The notes under the pieces were generated by a model. That model was not told where the DNA came from and made no database searches. It worked only from the letters and a program-made list of their open reading frames with translations. Source: an uncultured bacterium (GTDB taxonomy: Bacteria; Desulfobacterota; Desulfobulbia; Desulfobulbales; Desulfobulbaceae). Taken from it: a DNA stretch of 22,219 bases. The stretch is from assembly GCA_903842475.1 (NCBI GenBank), contig CAIMMA010000138.1, forward strand, positions 1 to 22,219, in the 5' to 3' direction. Positions 1 to 7,246 of this stretch are shown here, one piece after another (within the stretch, counting starts at the first letter, position 1; each line of letters opens with the position of its first letter). The position numbers were made by a program, and so were the translations under genes.

Positions 1-1755
1 CATGCCAAAGGCATTGGTGGCGCAGATGATCGGCACCGTGCCGTCGACAAAGGCATCCTGCACCCGTTTTTTCACGGAGGGCTGCAACCCGGCATGAAAG
101 GCTTCGGCCGGCAAACCCTCGGTCTGGAGAAATTCGGCCAGCCGTTCGGTGTGGGTGCGGGTGGCGCAATAAATCACCACGCTGCCGGTGCCCTGAAACC
201 GCGCCCGCAGCAGGCCGAGAATGGTTTGGTGTTTCTCGTAGGGCGCCACCGGCCAGACCTCGTAATGGAGGTTGATCCGCTCATGGCCGCCGGTGAACAG
301 ATCGACCCGCAACCCCAGTTCGCTCTGGAGCATATCGATGATTTCCCGCTGAACATCCCGTTTCGCGGTGGCGGTGAAACATTGCACCGGTGGTATCCGG
401 GAGTGTTCCCGTTGGGCGAATTCGCGGATGAACCGGATGGCATAGAGGTAGTCGGGTCGGAAATCGTGGCCCCACTTGGACAGACAGTGAGCCTCGTCAA
501 ACACCCAGGCCCCGAGCTCCCGCTGGGCAAGCAGTTGGGTAAAGGACTGATTGCGGAGTTGTTCGGGCGAAATATAGAGGATGCCGATATCCCCCAATCT
601 AACCCGTTCTTGGACCGCACCCCGTTCCGGCAGGGTGAGCAGACCGGAGAGGGCCGCGGCGATTTCGGTGCCGGTCTGGCGGCTGAAATTATCGACCTGA
701 TCCTTCATCAGGGCCTGGAGCGGCGAGATCACCAGGGTCAGGGTGTTGCGCCGCTGAAAGCGCATCAGGGCGGGCAGCAGGTAGCAGAGCGATTTGCCGC
801 CGCCGGTGGGCAGGGTGGCAAACAGGGAGCGGTTACCGGCCGCAGCTGCAACGATGGCCGCCTGCAGACTGGCTCCTTCCGGGGTGGCGGGTTGCGGCCG
901 GAAATCATCGAACCCGAAAAATTCCCGGAGAAACCGGCGGGGGTCGTGGTGGTGGGCGCAGTAGCCGCAGAGCGGATGCTCGCAGGGCTGCTCCCGCAGC
1001 TGGTGGAGGATGGGGGCCACCTCGGGAAATTGATGCCGCACCCAAGGGGGCAGGACGGAATTGCCGCCGGCCACGGTCAACCAGGCAGTGACATAAGCAA
1101 GCGGCACGGCGGCTACCTGGCCGTCGGCCAATTGATCGACCAATCGACCCAGGGCCTCACGGCAGACCGCCTTCTGGACCAGCCAGGCAAAGACCTCGAT
1201 CAGGTCGTCGCCAGCCAGCAGGGGGATCCCCATCGCGCCAAGCGCGGCGACGGCGCCGGCCAGGGTCTCGTCCCGCGCCAGCAGGCCCCGGTAGACCAGG
1301 GGCGCATCCGAACCAGCCTCAAGCCGGGCGCGCAGTGCCTGCCATTGCTCGCCAAAGACCCGACCGGCCAGCAGGGCATCGGCCACCGGGTCGTTGATGC
1401 TGTCGCGGACGATCTGATAATTTTTCACCAACCGGTGATAGGGATTTTCCGGAAAGGCCAGGGGCGAGAGGTAGAGGGTGTCGATGGCCGGCTTCCGCAG
1501 AAGTTGCAGCGTCGGGGCCTGCCGGCGGATGCGAGGCAGATCGTGGGTGAGGATATTGTGGCCGAGGAGGAACTCGGCAGCCCCGGCGAACCCGTCTAAT
1601 TCGGCCAATTGCGAGGCCCCGATACGCTGGCCCGGTTTGAGCAGAAAACGCTGGTCCCGGTACACCGCTCCCAGCGCATGGATCGTGCCCTGCTCGTTGG
1701 TCTCGATATCGAGCAGGCAGCAGCGGTCGAGAAAGGGGACGGTTTCCTCAGCCAT
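1..1755 (-). CDS. RecQ-family ATP-dependent DNA helicase with N-terminal DnaQ-like exonuclease (5' part only)
   Basis: The first 585 codons are present and the frame runs off the window at base 1. The ATG at 1755 opens a frame with a DEDD-type exonuclease domain: D16 and E18 (LLDIETN), then HN/HD at residues 66-72, then D122/D126. A superfamily 2 helicase core of RecQ type follows: Walker A TLPTGGGKS at 314-322, the DEAHC box at 420-424 followed by the RecQ signature LSKWGHDFRPDY, and the start of motif V (ATNAFGM) at the window edge. It should unwind DNA 3' to 5'; the exonuclease could process the unwound strand. It lies downstream of gmhB across a 216-base gap and may have its own promoter. 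The AGGA before the ATG is close. The RQC/HRDC region, or any further C-terminal domain, is outside the window, so the full architecture is unknown. Confidence 0.9.
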   Translation of the reverse strand, partial: MAEETVPFLDRCCLLDIETNEQGTIHALGAVYRDQRFLLKPGQRIGASQLAELDGFAGAAEFLLGHNILTHDLPRIRRQAPTLQLLRKPAIDTLYLSPLAFPENPYHRLVKNYQIVRDSINDPVADALLAGRVFGEQWQALRARLEAGSDAPLVYRGLLARDETLAGAVAALGAMGIPLLAGDDLIEVFAWLVQKAVCREALGRLVDQLADGQVAAVPLAYVTAWLTVAGGNSVLPPWVRHQFPEVAPILHQLREQPCEHPLCGYCAHHHDPRRFLREFFGFDDFRPQPATPEGASLQAAIVAAAAGNRSLFATLPTGGGKSLCYLLPALMRFQRRNTLTLVISPLQALMKDQVDNFSRQTGTEIAAALSGLLTLPERGAVQERVRLGDIGILYISPEQLRNQSFTQLLAQRELGAWVFDEAHCLSKWGHDFRPDYLYAIRFIREFAQREHSRIPPVQCFTATAKRDVQREIIDMLQSELGLRVDLFTGGHERINLHYEVWPVAPYEKHQTILGLLRARFQGTGSVVIYCATRTHTERLAEFLQTEGLPAEAFHAGLQPSVKKRVQDAFVDGTVPIICATNAFGM

Positions 1756-1881
1756 GATCCTAGCCTGTAAAAAGATCGCGAAGGGTCAAAATATCGTCGA
1801 TCACAGAAAGGTTAATGAGTCGCAACCGGGGTCCATCGGGGGTATCCTCGGACGTCCTACGTGATTGTCGGTATTTTTTCC

Positions 1882-1941
1882 AGACCCGGCTTGTGCGGAT
1901 GCTTGGGGCTCAACCCTGAAGAGACTCAAGCTGCCGGGTCT
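1882..1941. repeat. Nested inverted repeat in the gmhB-recQ gap
   Basis: Arms AGACCCGGC (1882-1890) and GCCGGGTCT (1933-1941) are perfect 9-base complements. Inside them GCTTG (1901-1905) pairs with CAAGC (1927-1931), and GGG/CCC can form a small apical hairpin. The element lies just past the gmhB stop codon on the minus strand, so it would fold in the 3' end of that transcript. No T-tract follows the stem in either direction (the minus strand continues GGAAAAAAT), so it is not a canonical intrinsic terminator. It could be an mRNA-stabilising hairpin, an atypical terminator or a small structured RNA. The rest of the 216-base gap shows nothing clear beyond a weak GATCG/CGATC pair near the recQ start. 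Confidence 0.5.
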
Positions 1942-1971
1942 TCTGAACTGCCGAGCCTGAACCTGGATCTT

Positions 1972-2607
1972 TTACCTGCGCTCTATTGCCGCCATCCGGG
2001 TCAGTATCCAGTTGGCGGCGGCCCCCAGATCCTCGGCCATATAATCGGGCTGCACCGCTTGCCCCGGCCCGATATAGCTGGCATCGCCACGGCCGTAACC
2101 GGTCAGCACCAGAATGGTGGCGGCGCCGACCGCCGCGCCGCAGCGCAGATCAGACCAGCGGTCGCCGACCATAAAGGAGCGTCCCAGATCGAGATGCAAC
2201 TCGGCAGCGGCCTGTTCCAACAGACCAGTCTTAGGTTTCCGACAGTTGCAATGCTCCCGGAAACGGGCTTCCTTGGCTTCGGGATGATGCGGGCAGATAT
2301 AGAGCCCGTCGAGGTGCGCGCCCTCCAAGGCCAGCAGGCGATGCATTTCCAGGTGCACCGTATCCAGCAGCGATTCCGGGAAATAGCCCCTCGCCAGGCC
2401 GGACTGGTTGGTGACCACCACCACGGGGAGGCCGTAGGCATTGAGGCTGCGGATCGCCTGGCCCACCCCGGGCAGCAGTTGGAATCGACTGATATGGTTG
2501 ATGTATCCCATCTGCTCGTTAATGGTGCCGTCCCGGTCCAGAAAAACCGCCGGCCTTGCAGGACCGGCGTCATTCCGAGGCGCCATGCTCTCTTCCGGCA
2601 ACCCCAT
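1972..2607 (-). CDS. gmhB: D-glycero-D-manno-heptose 1,7-bisphosphate 7-phosphatase (GmhB)
   Basis: This 211-residue HAD-superfamily phosphatase removes the 7-phosphate of heptose bisphosphate in the cytoplasmic ADP-heptose pathway that feeds the LPS inner core. HAD motif I is FLDRDGTIN with D24 and D26; motif II lies in VVVTNQSGLARG (about 63-74); motif III/IV is MVGDRWSD with D149. The GmhB/HisB zinc loop is present as C105-x-H107 and C120-x-C122 followed by RKP. The ATG is immediately after the waaF TAG. A GGAGG eight bases upstream supports this start over the internal ATG at codon 8. Its place directly after waaF fits the pathway; gmhA and hldE are not in the window. Length is slightly above the usual 180-190 residues because of an N-terminal extension of about 15 residues. 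Confidence 0.95.
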   Translation of the reverse strand: MGLPEESMAPRNDAGPARPAVFLDRDGTINEQMGYINHISRFQLLPGVGQAIRSLNAYGLPVVVVTNQSGLARGYFPESLLDTVHLEMHRLLALEGAHLDGLYICPHHPEAKEARFREHCNCRKPKTGLLEQAAAELHLDLGRSFMVGDRWSDLRCGAAVGAATILVLTGYGRGDASYIGPGQAVQPDYMAEDLGAAANWILTRMAAIERR

Positions 2608-3672
2608 CTATTCAGCCTCCAAGGCCTGCGCCACCGCCTTGAACACCTCACCGCTGCTGATCATTTTCATGCATTGAAAATGTTTTTCCGGGCAATGGGT
2701 TTTTTTACAAGGGCTGCAAGGCAACGGTTTGCGGATAACCGTGGCGTTGTCGGAAAAAGGGCCGGTGGCGATATGATCGGTGGAACCGAAAATAGCCACC
2801 ATGGGCGTGTGCAAGGCCGCGGCAACATGCATCAGGCCGGAATCGTTGGTCACAAAGACATTGCATTCGCCGATCAGGGCCATGGCTTCGATCAGGCTGG
2901 TGTTGCCGGTGAGATCGACCATGCGGGCGGCGGCACTCTTGCCGGCACTTGCCATGATCGCCGCGGCGGTTTCCCGATCAGCCCCGCTGCCGAACAGGAC
3001 GATACAGGCGTCGGTTCGACGGCACAGCATATCGGCCAATTCCGCGAACTTTTCGGTCGGCCAGCGCTTGGCGGGACCAAAGGCGGCGCCGGGATTGAAA
3101 CCGATTAACGGGACGGTTCCGGTCTCGATCCCGCTGTGCTTGGCGATCAGCAGCTTGGCGGCATCGATCTGGTCGCCGGGGATAAACAGCTCCAGTTCGT
3201 TGGGCGCGGTCCGCAGCCCCAAGCCGCGCACCATCCGCTGATAATAGTGGACCTGATGTTTGGTGATCAGCTCCGGCGCCTTGTGCACCCCATGGGTCAG
3301 CAGCAAGCCGCGGGCATCGGTGGTGTAGCCGCCGCGCACCGGGATGCCGGCCAGCTTGGTGATTAACGCGGCCTCAAAGGCGTTCTGCAGCAAAATGGCG
3401 CAGTCGTAGACTTCTGACCGTAACTCGCCCGCCAGGCGCAGCTTGCCTTTCAAGCCCTGATGCCGCCCTTTTTTTTCATAGAGAAACAGGTGGTCGACCC
3501 GGGGGCTGTAGCGGAAGACATCGCTGACCCAGGGATGCACCAGCATGGTGATCTCACTCTCCGGAAAATTCTCGCGGATGGTGCGCACCGCCGGCGTGGT
3601 CATCACCGCATCGCCGATCCAGTTGGTGGAACGGACCAAAATCTTTTTCGGATGTTCGGGAAAGGGCTGCAT
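2608..3672 (-). CDS. waaF: Lipopolysaccharide heptosyltransferase II (WaaF/RfaF)
   Basis: This glycosyltransferase family 9 enzyme (354 residues) adds the second L-glycero-D-manno-heptose from ADP-heptose to the LPS inner core at the cytoplasmic face of the inner membrane. The N-terminal KILVRSTNWIGDAVMTTPA is the typical WaaF opening. The C-terminal Rossmann half shows IGFNPGAAFGPAKRWP and the nucleotide-sugar segment VTNDSGLMHVAAALHTP followed by VAIFGSTDH. The Cys-rich tail CSPCKKTHCPEKHFQCM is common in WaaF proteins. The ATG at 3672 shares one base with the ycaO TGA (TGATG), a classic coupling arrangement. A TTG codon lies directly upstream but has no support. The stop directly abuts the gmhB ATG, so ycaO, waaF and gmhB are almost certainly co-transcribed. 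Confidence 0.95.
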   Translation of the reverse strand: MQPFPEHPKKILVRSTNWIGDAVMTTPAVRTIRENFPESEITMLVHPWVSDVFRYSPRVDHLFLYEKKGRHQGLKGKLRLAGELRSEVYDCAILLQNAFEAALITKLAGIPVRGGYTTDARGLLLTHGVHKAPELITKHQVHYYQRMVRGLGLRTAPNELELFIPGDQIDAAKLLIAKHSGIETGTVPLIGFNPGAAFGPAKRWPTEKFAELADMLCRRTDACIVLFGSGADRETAAAIMASAGKSAAARMVDLTGNTSLIEAMALIGECNVFVTNDSGLMHVAAALHTPMVAIFGSTDHIATGPFSDNATVIRKPLPCSPCKKTHCPEKHFQCMKMISSGEVFKAVAQALEAE

Positions 3673-5435
3673 CAAGCCGTCCCCCCGATTTTCCCGGCGG
3701 CCAGCAGTCCGGCCAGGCGCTGGATGGCAAAATCGATGCCTGGATCCTGGGCCAGAGCGATCTGGTACTGGACAATGGCCTGCTCGTCATCGCCCAGCAA
3801 TTCAAGATTTAACGCCAGGTTGGCGTAATCGATGGCTGAAACCGGATTCAATGCCACCGCCCGCCTGAAATGATGGACCGCCCGGGCATGATCCCCGGTT
3901 TTGTAGCAGCAGACGCCCAGCGTGTTATGGAGGTCAGGCCTTTCTTCATCGCAGGCAAGGCCTAGCGCAAGTGCGGCCATGGCCTCCTCGAATCGGCCGA
4001 GGTCGCGAAGGCAGCAGCCCTGGTACGAATAGAGATAGGGCAGGTCTTCCTGCCGGGGATCGCGCTCCAGGGCATCGTTGAAGCAGGTCAGCGCCGATTC
4101 GATCTCACCTTGTTCATAGAGATGCCGTCCCCGGTAGAAGTGGAGAAAGTAGGCCTCCGGCGATTGCTGCTGCATGTTTGCCAGCTTGGCGCCGAGCGCT
4201 TGGCCTTCGAGCAGGCCGGCGGCCAGTTTGGCGGCGAACAGACAGGCGTTGCCCCCCATGGCCCGCTCCCGAAAATGAGCACCGGGGATGATGGTGTAGA
4301 TCGCGGGAATTTGCAGTTCGGGGTGGGTGGCGTTGACCACCAGCACCTCCATGTTGTTGCGCTTGAGGGCGGCCACGCAGTTTTTGACCTCCTGGAAAAT
4401 ATCGTCATCCTGGAGATCGGCAAGCTCGCTCAAAGCAATGGTTTGCCCGCTGTCGACCATATGGGCGACTTCCTCCAGACTGAGCGGCTTGGGCAAGCCG
4501 GAGGCCACATAATTGGAGCCGGTGTTGAAATCGCCCGCCAGCTGAGCGACCTCGGTCAGCGCCCGAATCAGGGCTTTGTTGGCATCGGGGGTGGTGCCGG
4601 CGGTATAGACGATCTCGCTTTGTTCGGGAAAGGTGGCCGGATCCCACGCCAGGGCGCCGATGGTGGGGATGCCGGTATCCAGGGAAAAATCGTTGAGATG
4701 CACATGGATGCCGTTGTTTTTAAATTTGGCCAGCAGGGTCAGGGCCACCGGATCGGTGATCGAATCATGATCGATTTGCGGGGTGGGCAGGAGATCGCGG
4801 GTGATCACGGTGCAGACATGACGTTCGACCACTTCGCTGATGCCCTGCAGGACCGCCTCCTCATAGGTGTTGCCGGCCGAGGGGCCATTAAACTCGTTGA
4901 TGGCATAAAACCAGGAAAACGGCACCAGGAAAGGGGTGTCGTCCGCAAGGCGCAGCGCCCAGGTCCATTGCAGGGGCAGGCCGGCCAGCAGCTGCCGAAG
5001 CTGCGCCGGCGTAAGAGTAACATCATGAACCGATTGCAACAGGGTTGCGATCGGCAGCACCGGATACCCCTGGGCTTCCATGGCGTCATAATCACCGGTC
5101 AGAAAATTATCGCCATCCTGGAGGAAACTGAAGAAACTGAAGCGTTCGCCCAATTCCATACAGGCGCTGGCCCGTGACTGCTCCGGGGTTGACCCCTTGC
5201 CCATCTGTTTTTTGTTGCCGATAATCCGCTGCGCATCGACGCCGCACACACTGAAATAGACCGGGATATCCAGGCGGCCGTTATCGATACGACAGATCTC
5301 CTGCAGAATGTCGAGGCGACTCGCCTGCAGACGCTCCTGGAAACGAGCCACGGTTTCCTCAGGGGAACAGGCTTTGTCCTGGTCATAGGTATACTGTTTG
5401 GGACAGGACTGAAGGGTAATGATCTGTTTGTTCAT
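3672..5435 (-). CDS. YcaO-type ATP-dependent enzyme with C-terminal TPR repeats
   Basis: This is a 587-residue protein, counted from the ATG at 5435. That start has a GAG about six bases upstream; a TTG nine bases earlier (5444) opens the same frame but has no ribosome binding site. The YcaO ATP-binding signature is intact: GKGSTPEQ then SxxxExxER at residues 90-98 (S90, E94, E97, R98), a second acidic helix SEVVER at 200-205 (E201, E204), and E295 in RALTEVAQ. YcaO proteins use ATP to activate amide backbones (azoline, thioamide or amidine formation) or, in E. coli, affect RimO-dependent methylthiolation of ribosomal protein S12. From about residue 430 to the end the chain is three to four TPR units (for example RGRHLYEQGEIESALTCFND), a protein-interaction module. 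No PxPxP tail, no TfuA and no precursor peptide is visible nearby. The substrate is unknown. It overlaps waaF by one base. Confidence 0.85.
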   Translation of the reverse strand: MNKQIITLQSCPKQYTYDQDKACSPEETVARFQERLQASRLDILQEICRIDNGRLDIPVYFSVCGVDAQRIIGNKKQMGKGSTPEQSRASACMELGERFSFFSFLQDGDNFLTGDYDAMEAQGYPVLPIATLLQSVHDVTLTPAQLRQLLAGLPLQWTWALRLADDTPFLVPFSWFYAINEFNGPSAGNTYEEAVLQGISEVVERHVCTVITRDLLPTPQIDHDSITDPVALTLLAKFKNNGIHVHLNDFSLDTGIPTIGALAWDPATFPEQSEIVYTAGTTPDANKALIRALTEVAQLAGDFNTGSNYVASGLPKPLSLEEVAHMVDSGQTIALSELADLQDDDIFQEVKNCVAALKRNNMEVLVVNATHPELQIPAIYTIIPGAHFRERAMGGNACLFAAKLAAGLLEGQALGAKLANMQQQSPEAYFLHFYRGRHLYEQGEIESALTCFNDALERDPRQEDLPYLYSYQGCCLRDLGRFEEAMAALALGLACDEERPDLHNTLGVCCYKTGDHARAVHHFRRAVALNPVSAIDYANLALNLELLGDDEQAIVQYQIALAQDPGIDFAIQRLAGLLAAGKIGGTA

Positions 5436-5534
5436 GCAACTCAATGGTTAGTGGTTAAAAAATCCAACCGGGTGCAACCGTCCTGTTCTGGAAGGTCCAC
5501 CCGACCCTGTTATCTCAATGCTGCGGCCAACCCT

Positions 5535-6083
5535 TTAAACCGGGCCAAGAATTTTGGCGACGTGGGCAAGTTTTTGTCGCCAGGGTTGCCCGTGGGGCGC
5601 AAGCGTCAGGCACCTGGTCCCGTTCGGTTCGACTTGAATATCGATATCCAGCCGATCCGCGGGGGTAAGCGTCCCAAGCCGCTCCGGCCATTCGACAATG
5701 GCAACGCCCTGCTGTTCGAGGTAGTCCGGCAGCCCGGCATCCTCGACATCTTCTTCATCCCTGAGCCGATATAAATCCATGTGATACATCGGGATCCGGC
5801 CGCTGTATGCATGCAGGAGGGCAAACGATGGGCTGGCGACATACTGTTCCGGCCCGACCCCAAGAGCCACGGCGAGGTATTGGGTCAAGGTCGTCTTGCC
5901 TGCCCCCAATTCGCCCTGGAGCAGCACGACATCGCCAGGCGCAAGCACCTCGGCCAGGGCCTCGGCAAGGGCGGTCAGTGCTTCCGGGGCGGCACAGGTC
6001 ATCTTGATCGTGCCGGCCGGGGTCGATTTTGCGGTCAAGGGGTCTGGATTGGTCATCATTGGCCTTGTCATCTTTTTCAACAT
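5535..6083 (-). CDS. tsaE: tRNA threonylcarbamoyladenosine biosynthesis ATPase TsaE
   Basis: This 182-residue P-loop ATPase is the partner of TsaB/TsaD in forming t6A37 on ANN-decoding tRNAs. The Walker A is GELGAGKTT at 57-65, followed by the family features SPSFALLHAY, YHMDLYRLRDEEDVEDAG and VAIVEWPERLG. The chain is 20-30 residues longer than typical TsaE at the N terminus. ATG codons at residues 5, 9 and 10 are alternatives and no start has a strong Shine-Dalgarno, so the start is the least certain part. The gene follows rlmH across about 200 bases and precedes ycaO by about 100 bases on the same strand. No tsaB or tsaD is in the window. Confidence 0.93.
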   Translation of the reverse strand: MLKKMTRPMMTNPDPLTAKSTPAGTIKMTCAAPEALTALAEALAEVLAPGDVVLLQGELGAGKTTLTQYLAVALGVGPEQYVASPSFALLHAYSGRIPMYHMDLYRLRDEEDVEDAGLPDYLEQQGVAIVEWPERLGTLTPADRLDIDIQVEPNGTRCLTLAPHGQPWRQKLAHVAKILGPV

Positions 6084-6153
6084 AATTTCAGGCAGTCATC
6101 GGCCTCCGCCCTGCAGAGCAAAGAGGTTCCTTATGGTCGCCCTACTGACAGCC

Positions 6154-6178
6154 GGTGGAGTTGCACGGTGCAATCACC
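6154..6178. repeat. Dyad-symmetry element upstream of tsaE
   Basis: TTGCAC (6161-6166) and GTGCAA (6168-6173) form a perfect palindrome around one G. GGTG (6154-6157) and CACC (6175-6178) extend the symmetry outward with a small offset. It sits about 80-100 bases upstream of the tsaE start codon, in a 200-base gap with no convincing gene. The symmetry suits a dimeric regulator site or a short RNA hairpin; no T-tract follows on either strand. No regulator is recognised. Confidence 0.3.
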
Positions 6179-6284
6179 CGCCGGGCAAGCGGCAATCCTC
6201 CCATAAAAACGGAGCAAAGATAACAGCTGCGTGCAATGGTTCAAGGTTGCCCGGGCAGTGGTCCTTGTGCTGCCATCCAGCAGC

Positions 6285-6753
6285 CTATTTATGATACCGG
6301 TGACCGGCCTTAATGGTGCAGGCACGGTACAGCTGTTCCAGCAGAATCAGCCGGGTCATTTCGTGGGTGAAGGTCAGGCGGGAGAGCGAGAGAATCAAAT
6401 CGGCGCGGTCCAGGATTGATCGATGCAGCCCCAGATGTCCACCGATCAAAAAACAAACGGTACCGATGCTCTGATTTTCCCCATTGGGTCAGCAGCGCGG
6501 CAAGTTCCTCGGAGTCCGGAGTTTTTCCGGTTGGATCAAGCGCGATCCTCAGCCCGGCAACACTGGCCTGCTCCAACAGCAACCCGGCGTCATTGAGTTT
6601 CACCACCGCATCGGGATCTTTATGCCCGTGGCGCTCCTTGAGCACCGGCAGATCAACCACTCCAAACCGGCCAAGTCGCGCGGCATAATCACAGATACCA
6701 GCTGCAAGATAGGGCTCTTTGGTCTTCCCCAGCAAAGGGATGAGGAATCTCAT
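6285..6753 (-). pseudogene. rlmH: 23S rRNA (pseudouridine1915-N3)-methyltransferase RlmH, frameshifted
   Basis: The N-terminal part, from ATG 6753 (overlapping the ykgJ-like TGA by four bases as ATGA), reads as RlmH: LLGKTKEPYLAAGICDYAARL and ALDPTGKTPDSEELAALL. The frame then departs from the family at the run TTTTCCCC on the plus strand (6475-6482; GGGGAAAA in the coding sense). The C-terminal half is intact in another frame: FLIGGHLGLHRSILDRADL, then LSLSRLTFTHEMTRLILL, ending with the characteristic HRYHK and TAG at 6287-6285. One extra base in the run, or two missing, accounts for the break. RlmH is a SPOUT enzyme acting on the 70S ribosome at helix 69, and the SAM-binding knot lies wholly in the shifted part. 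This could be a sequencing indel in a homopolymer-rich spot, a recent mutation or, less likely, frameshift expression. As sequenced, the product would be non-functional. Confidence 0.85.
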
Positions 6754-7178
6754 CCGCCGGTTTTGTCGCTATCGCCCTGGGCCAGGAGCGCTCGCAGGAT
6801 GCGGCAGAACGATGCATAACTGAGCCCTTTTTTGAAACCGGGGCACGACTCGGTGATGGTCCGGTAATTGTTTTCGTCCGCCAGCATACTCGGATGCAGC
6901 GGCCATTGCCGACACCGCCAGGGGCGGCCTTCATGGACCGTGCAGCCGGCAACCGTATCATAGAAAATGCAATGGCCGTCTCTGGTCTGCATCTGCACGA
7001 CCGGACCGGTGACCCGCCAGTATTGCTGCCGAGTTACTTCAGGGGTATGCCCCAACGCCTTGATCATCCGCTCCTGATCGTATGCATCAAGACTGACGGT
7101 GGTTTCACCGTGGCAACAAAAACCACAGCAGGTACATTGGAAGATATCGGCAATTTGATAGGTGGTCATGGCATTCAT
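6750..7178 (-). CDS. YkgJ-like CxxCxxCC cysteine cluster protein
   Basis: This 142-residue cytoplasmic protein carries the UPF0153/YkgJ cysteine cluster CTCCGFCC at 15-22 (C15, C18, C21, C22, plus an extra C17) and further cysteines in DGHCIFYD, AGCTVHEGRP and WRCRQWPLHP. This pattern is annotated as a putative Zn or Fe chelating domain; no reaction is established. The ATG at 7178 is six bases after the T-tract of a terminator. A second ATG at 7169 is possible, and neither has a clear Shine-Dalgarno. The stop overlaps the rlmH ATG (ATGA), so the two are translationally coupled. Confidence 0.85.
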   Translation of the reverse strand: MNAMTTYQIADIFQCTCCGFCCHGETTVSLDAYDQERMIKALGHTPEVTRQQYWRVTGPVVQMQTRDGHCIFYDTVAGCTVHEGRPWRCRQWPLHPSMLADENNYRTITESCPGFKKGLSYASFCRILRALLAQGDSDKTGG

Positions 7179-7184
7179 GGCAAG

Positions 7185-7216
7185 AAAAAACGTCGCTCCG
7201 GGAAAGGAACGACGTT
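7185..7216 (-). terminator. Rho-independent terminator after algH
   Basis: Read on the minus strand, AACGTCGTTCC (7216-7206), a six-base loop, and GGAGCGACGTT (7199-7189) form an 11-pair stem with a single G-U pair, followed by six T (7190-7185). It lies 31 bases past the algH stop. Its T-tract ends only six bases before the ykgJ-like start codon, which leaves no room for a downstream promoter. Confidence 0.85.
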
Positions 7217-7246
7217 GTATTGAAAATCAGATGAAAGCAACAGCAA

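Noticed and set aside
94..1599. 501-codon open frame on the plus strand
   Set aside because: It is the antisense shadow of the RecQ-family gene. The translation is low-complexity, rich in Gly and Gln, with no recognisable domain, while the minus frame has helicase and exonuclease motifs.
1901..1935. Short resemblance to 16S rRNA segments (GGGCTCAACC and, on the other strand, GCTTGAGTCTC)
   Set aside because: The two matches are in opposite orientations and only 10-15 bases long. They coincide with an inverted repeat, so chance is the better explanation.
1861..3108. 415-codon open frame on the plus strand
   Set aside because: Antisense to gmhB and waaF, both of which are clear family members; no ribosome binding site or domain.
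4110..5177. 355-codon open frame on the plus strand
   Set aside because: Antisense to the YcaO-TPR gene; composition typical of a shadow frame in GC-rich DNA.
6131..6325. 64-codon minus-strand frame between tsaE and rlmH
   Set aside because: It overlaps the conserved C-terminal end of rlmH in another frame, has no Shine-Dalgarno and no family resemblance.
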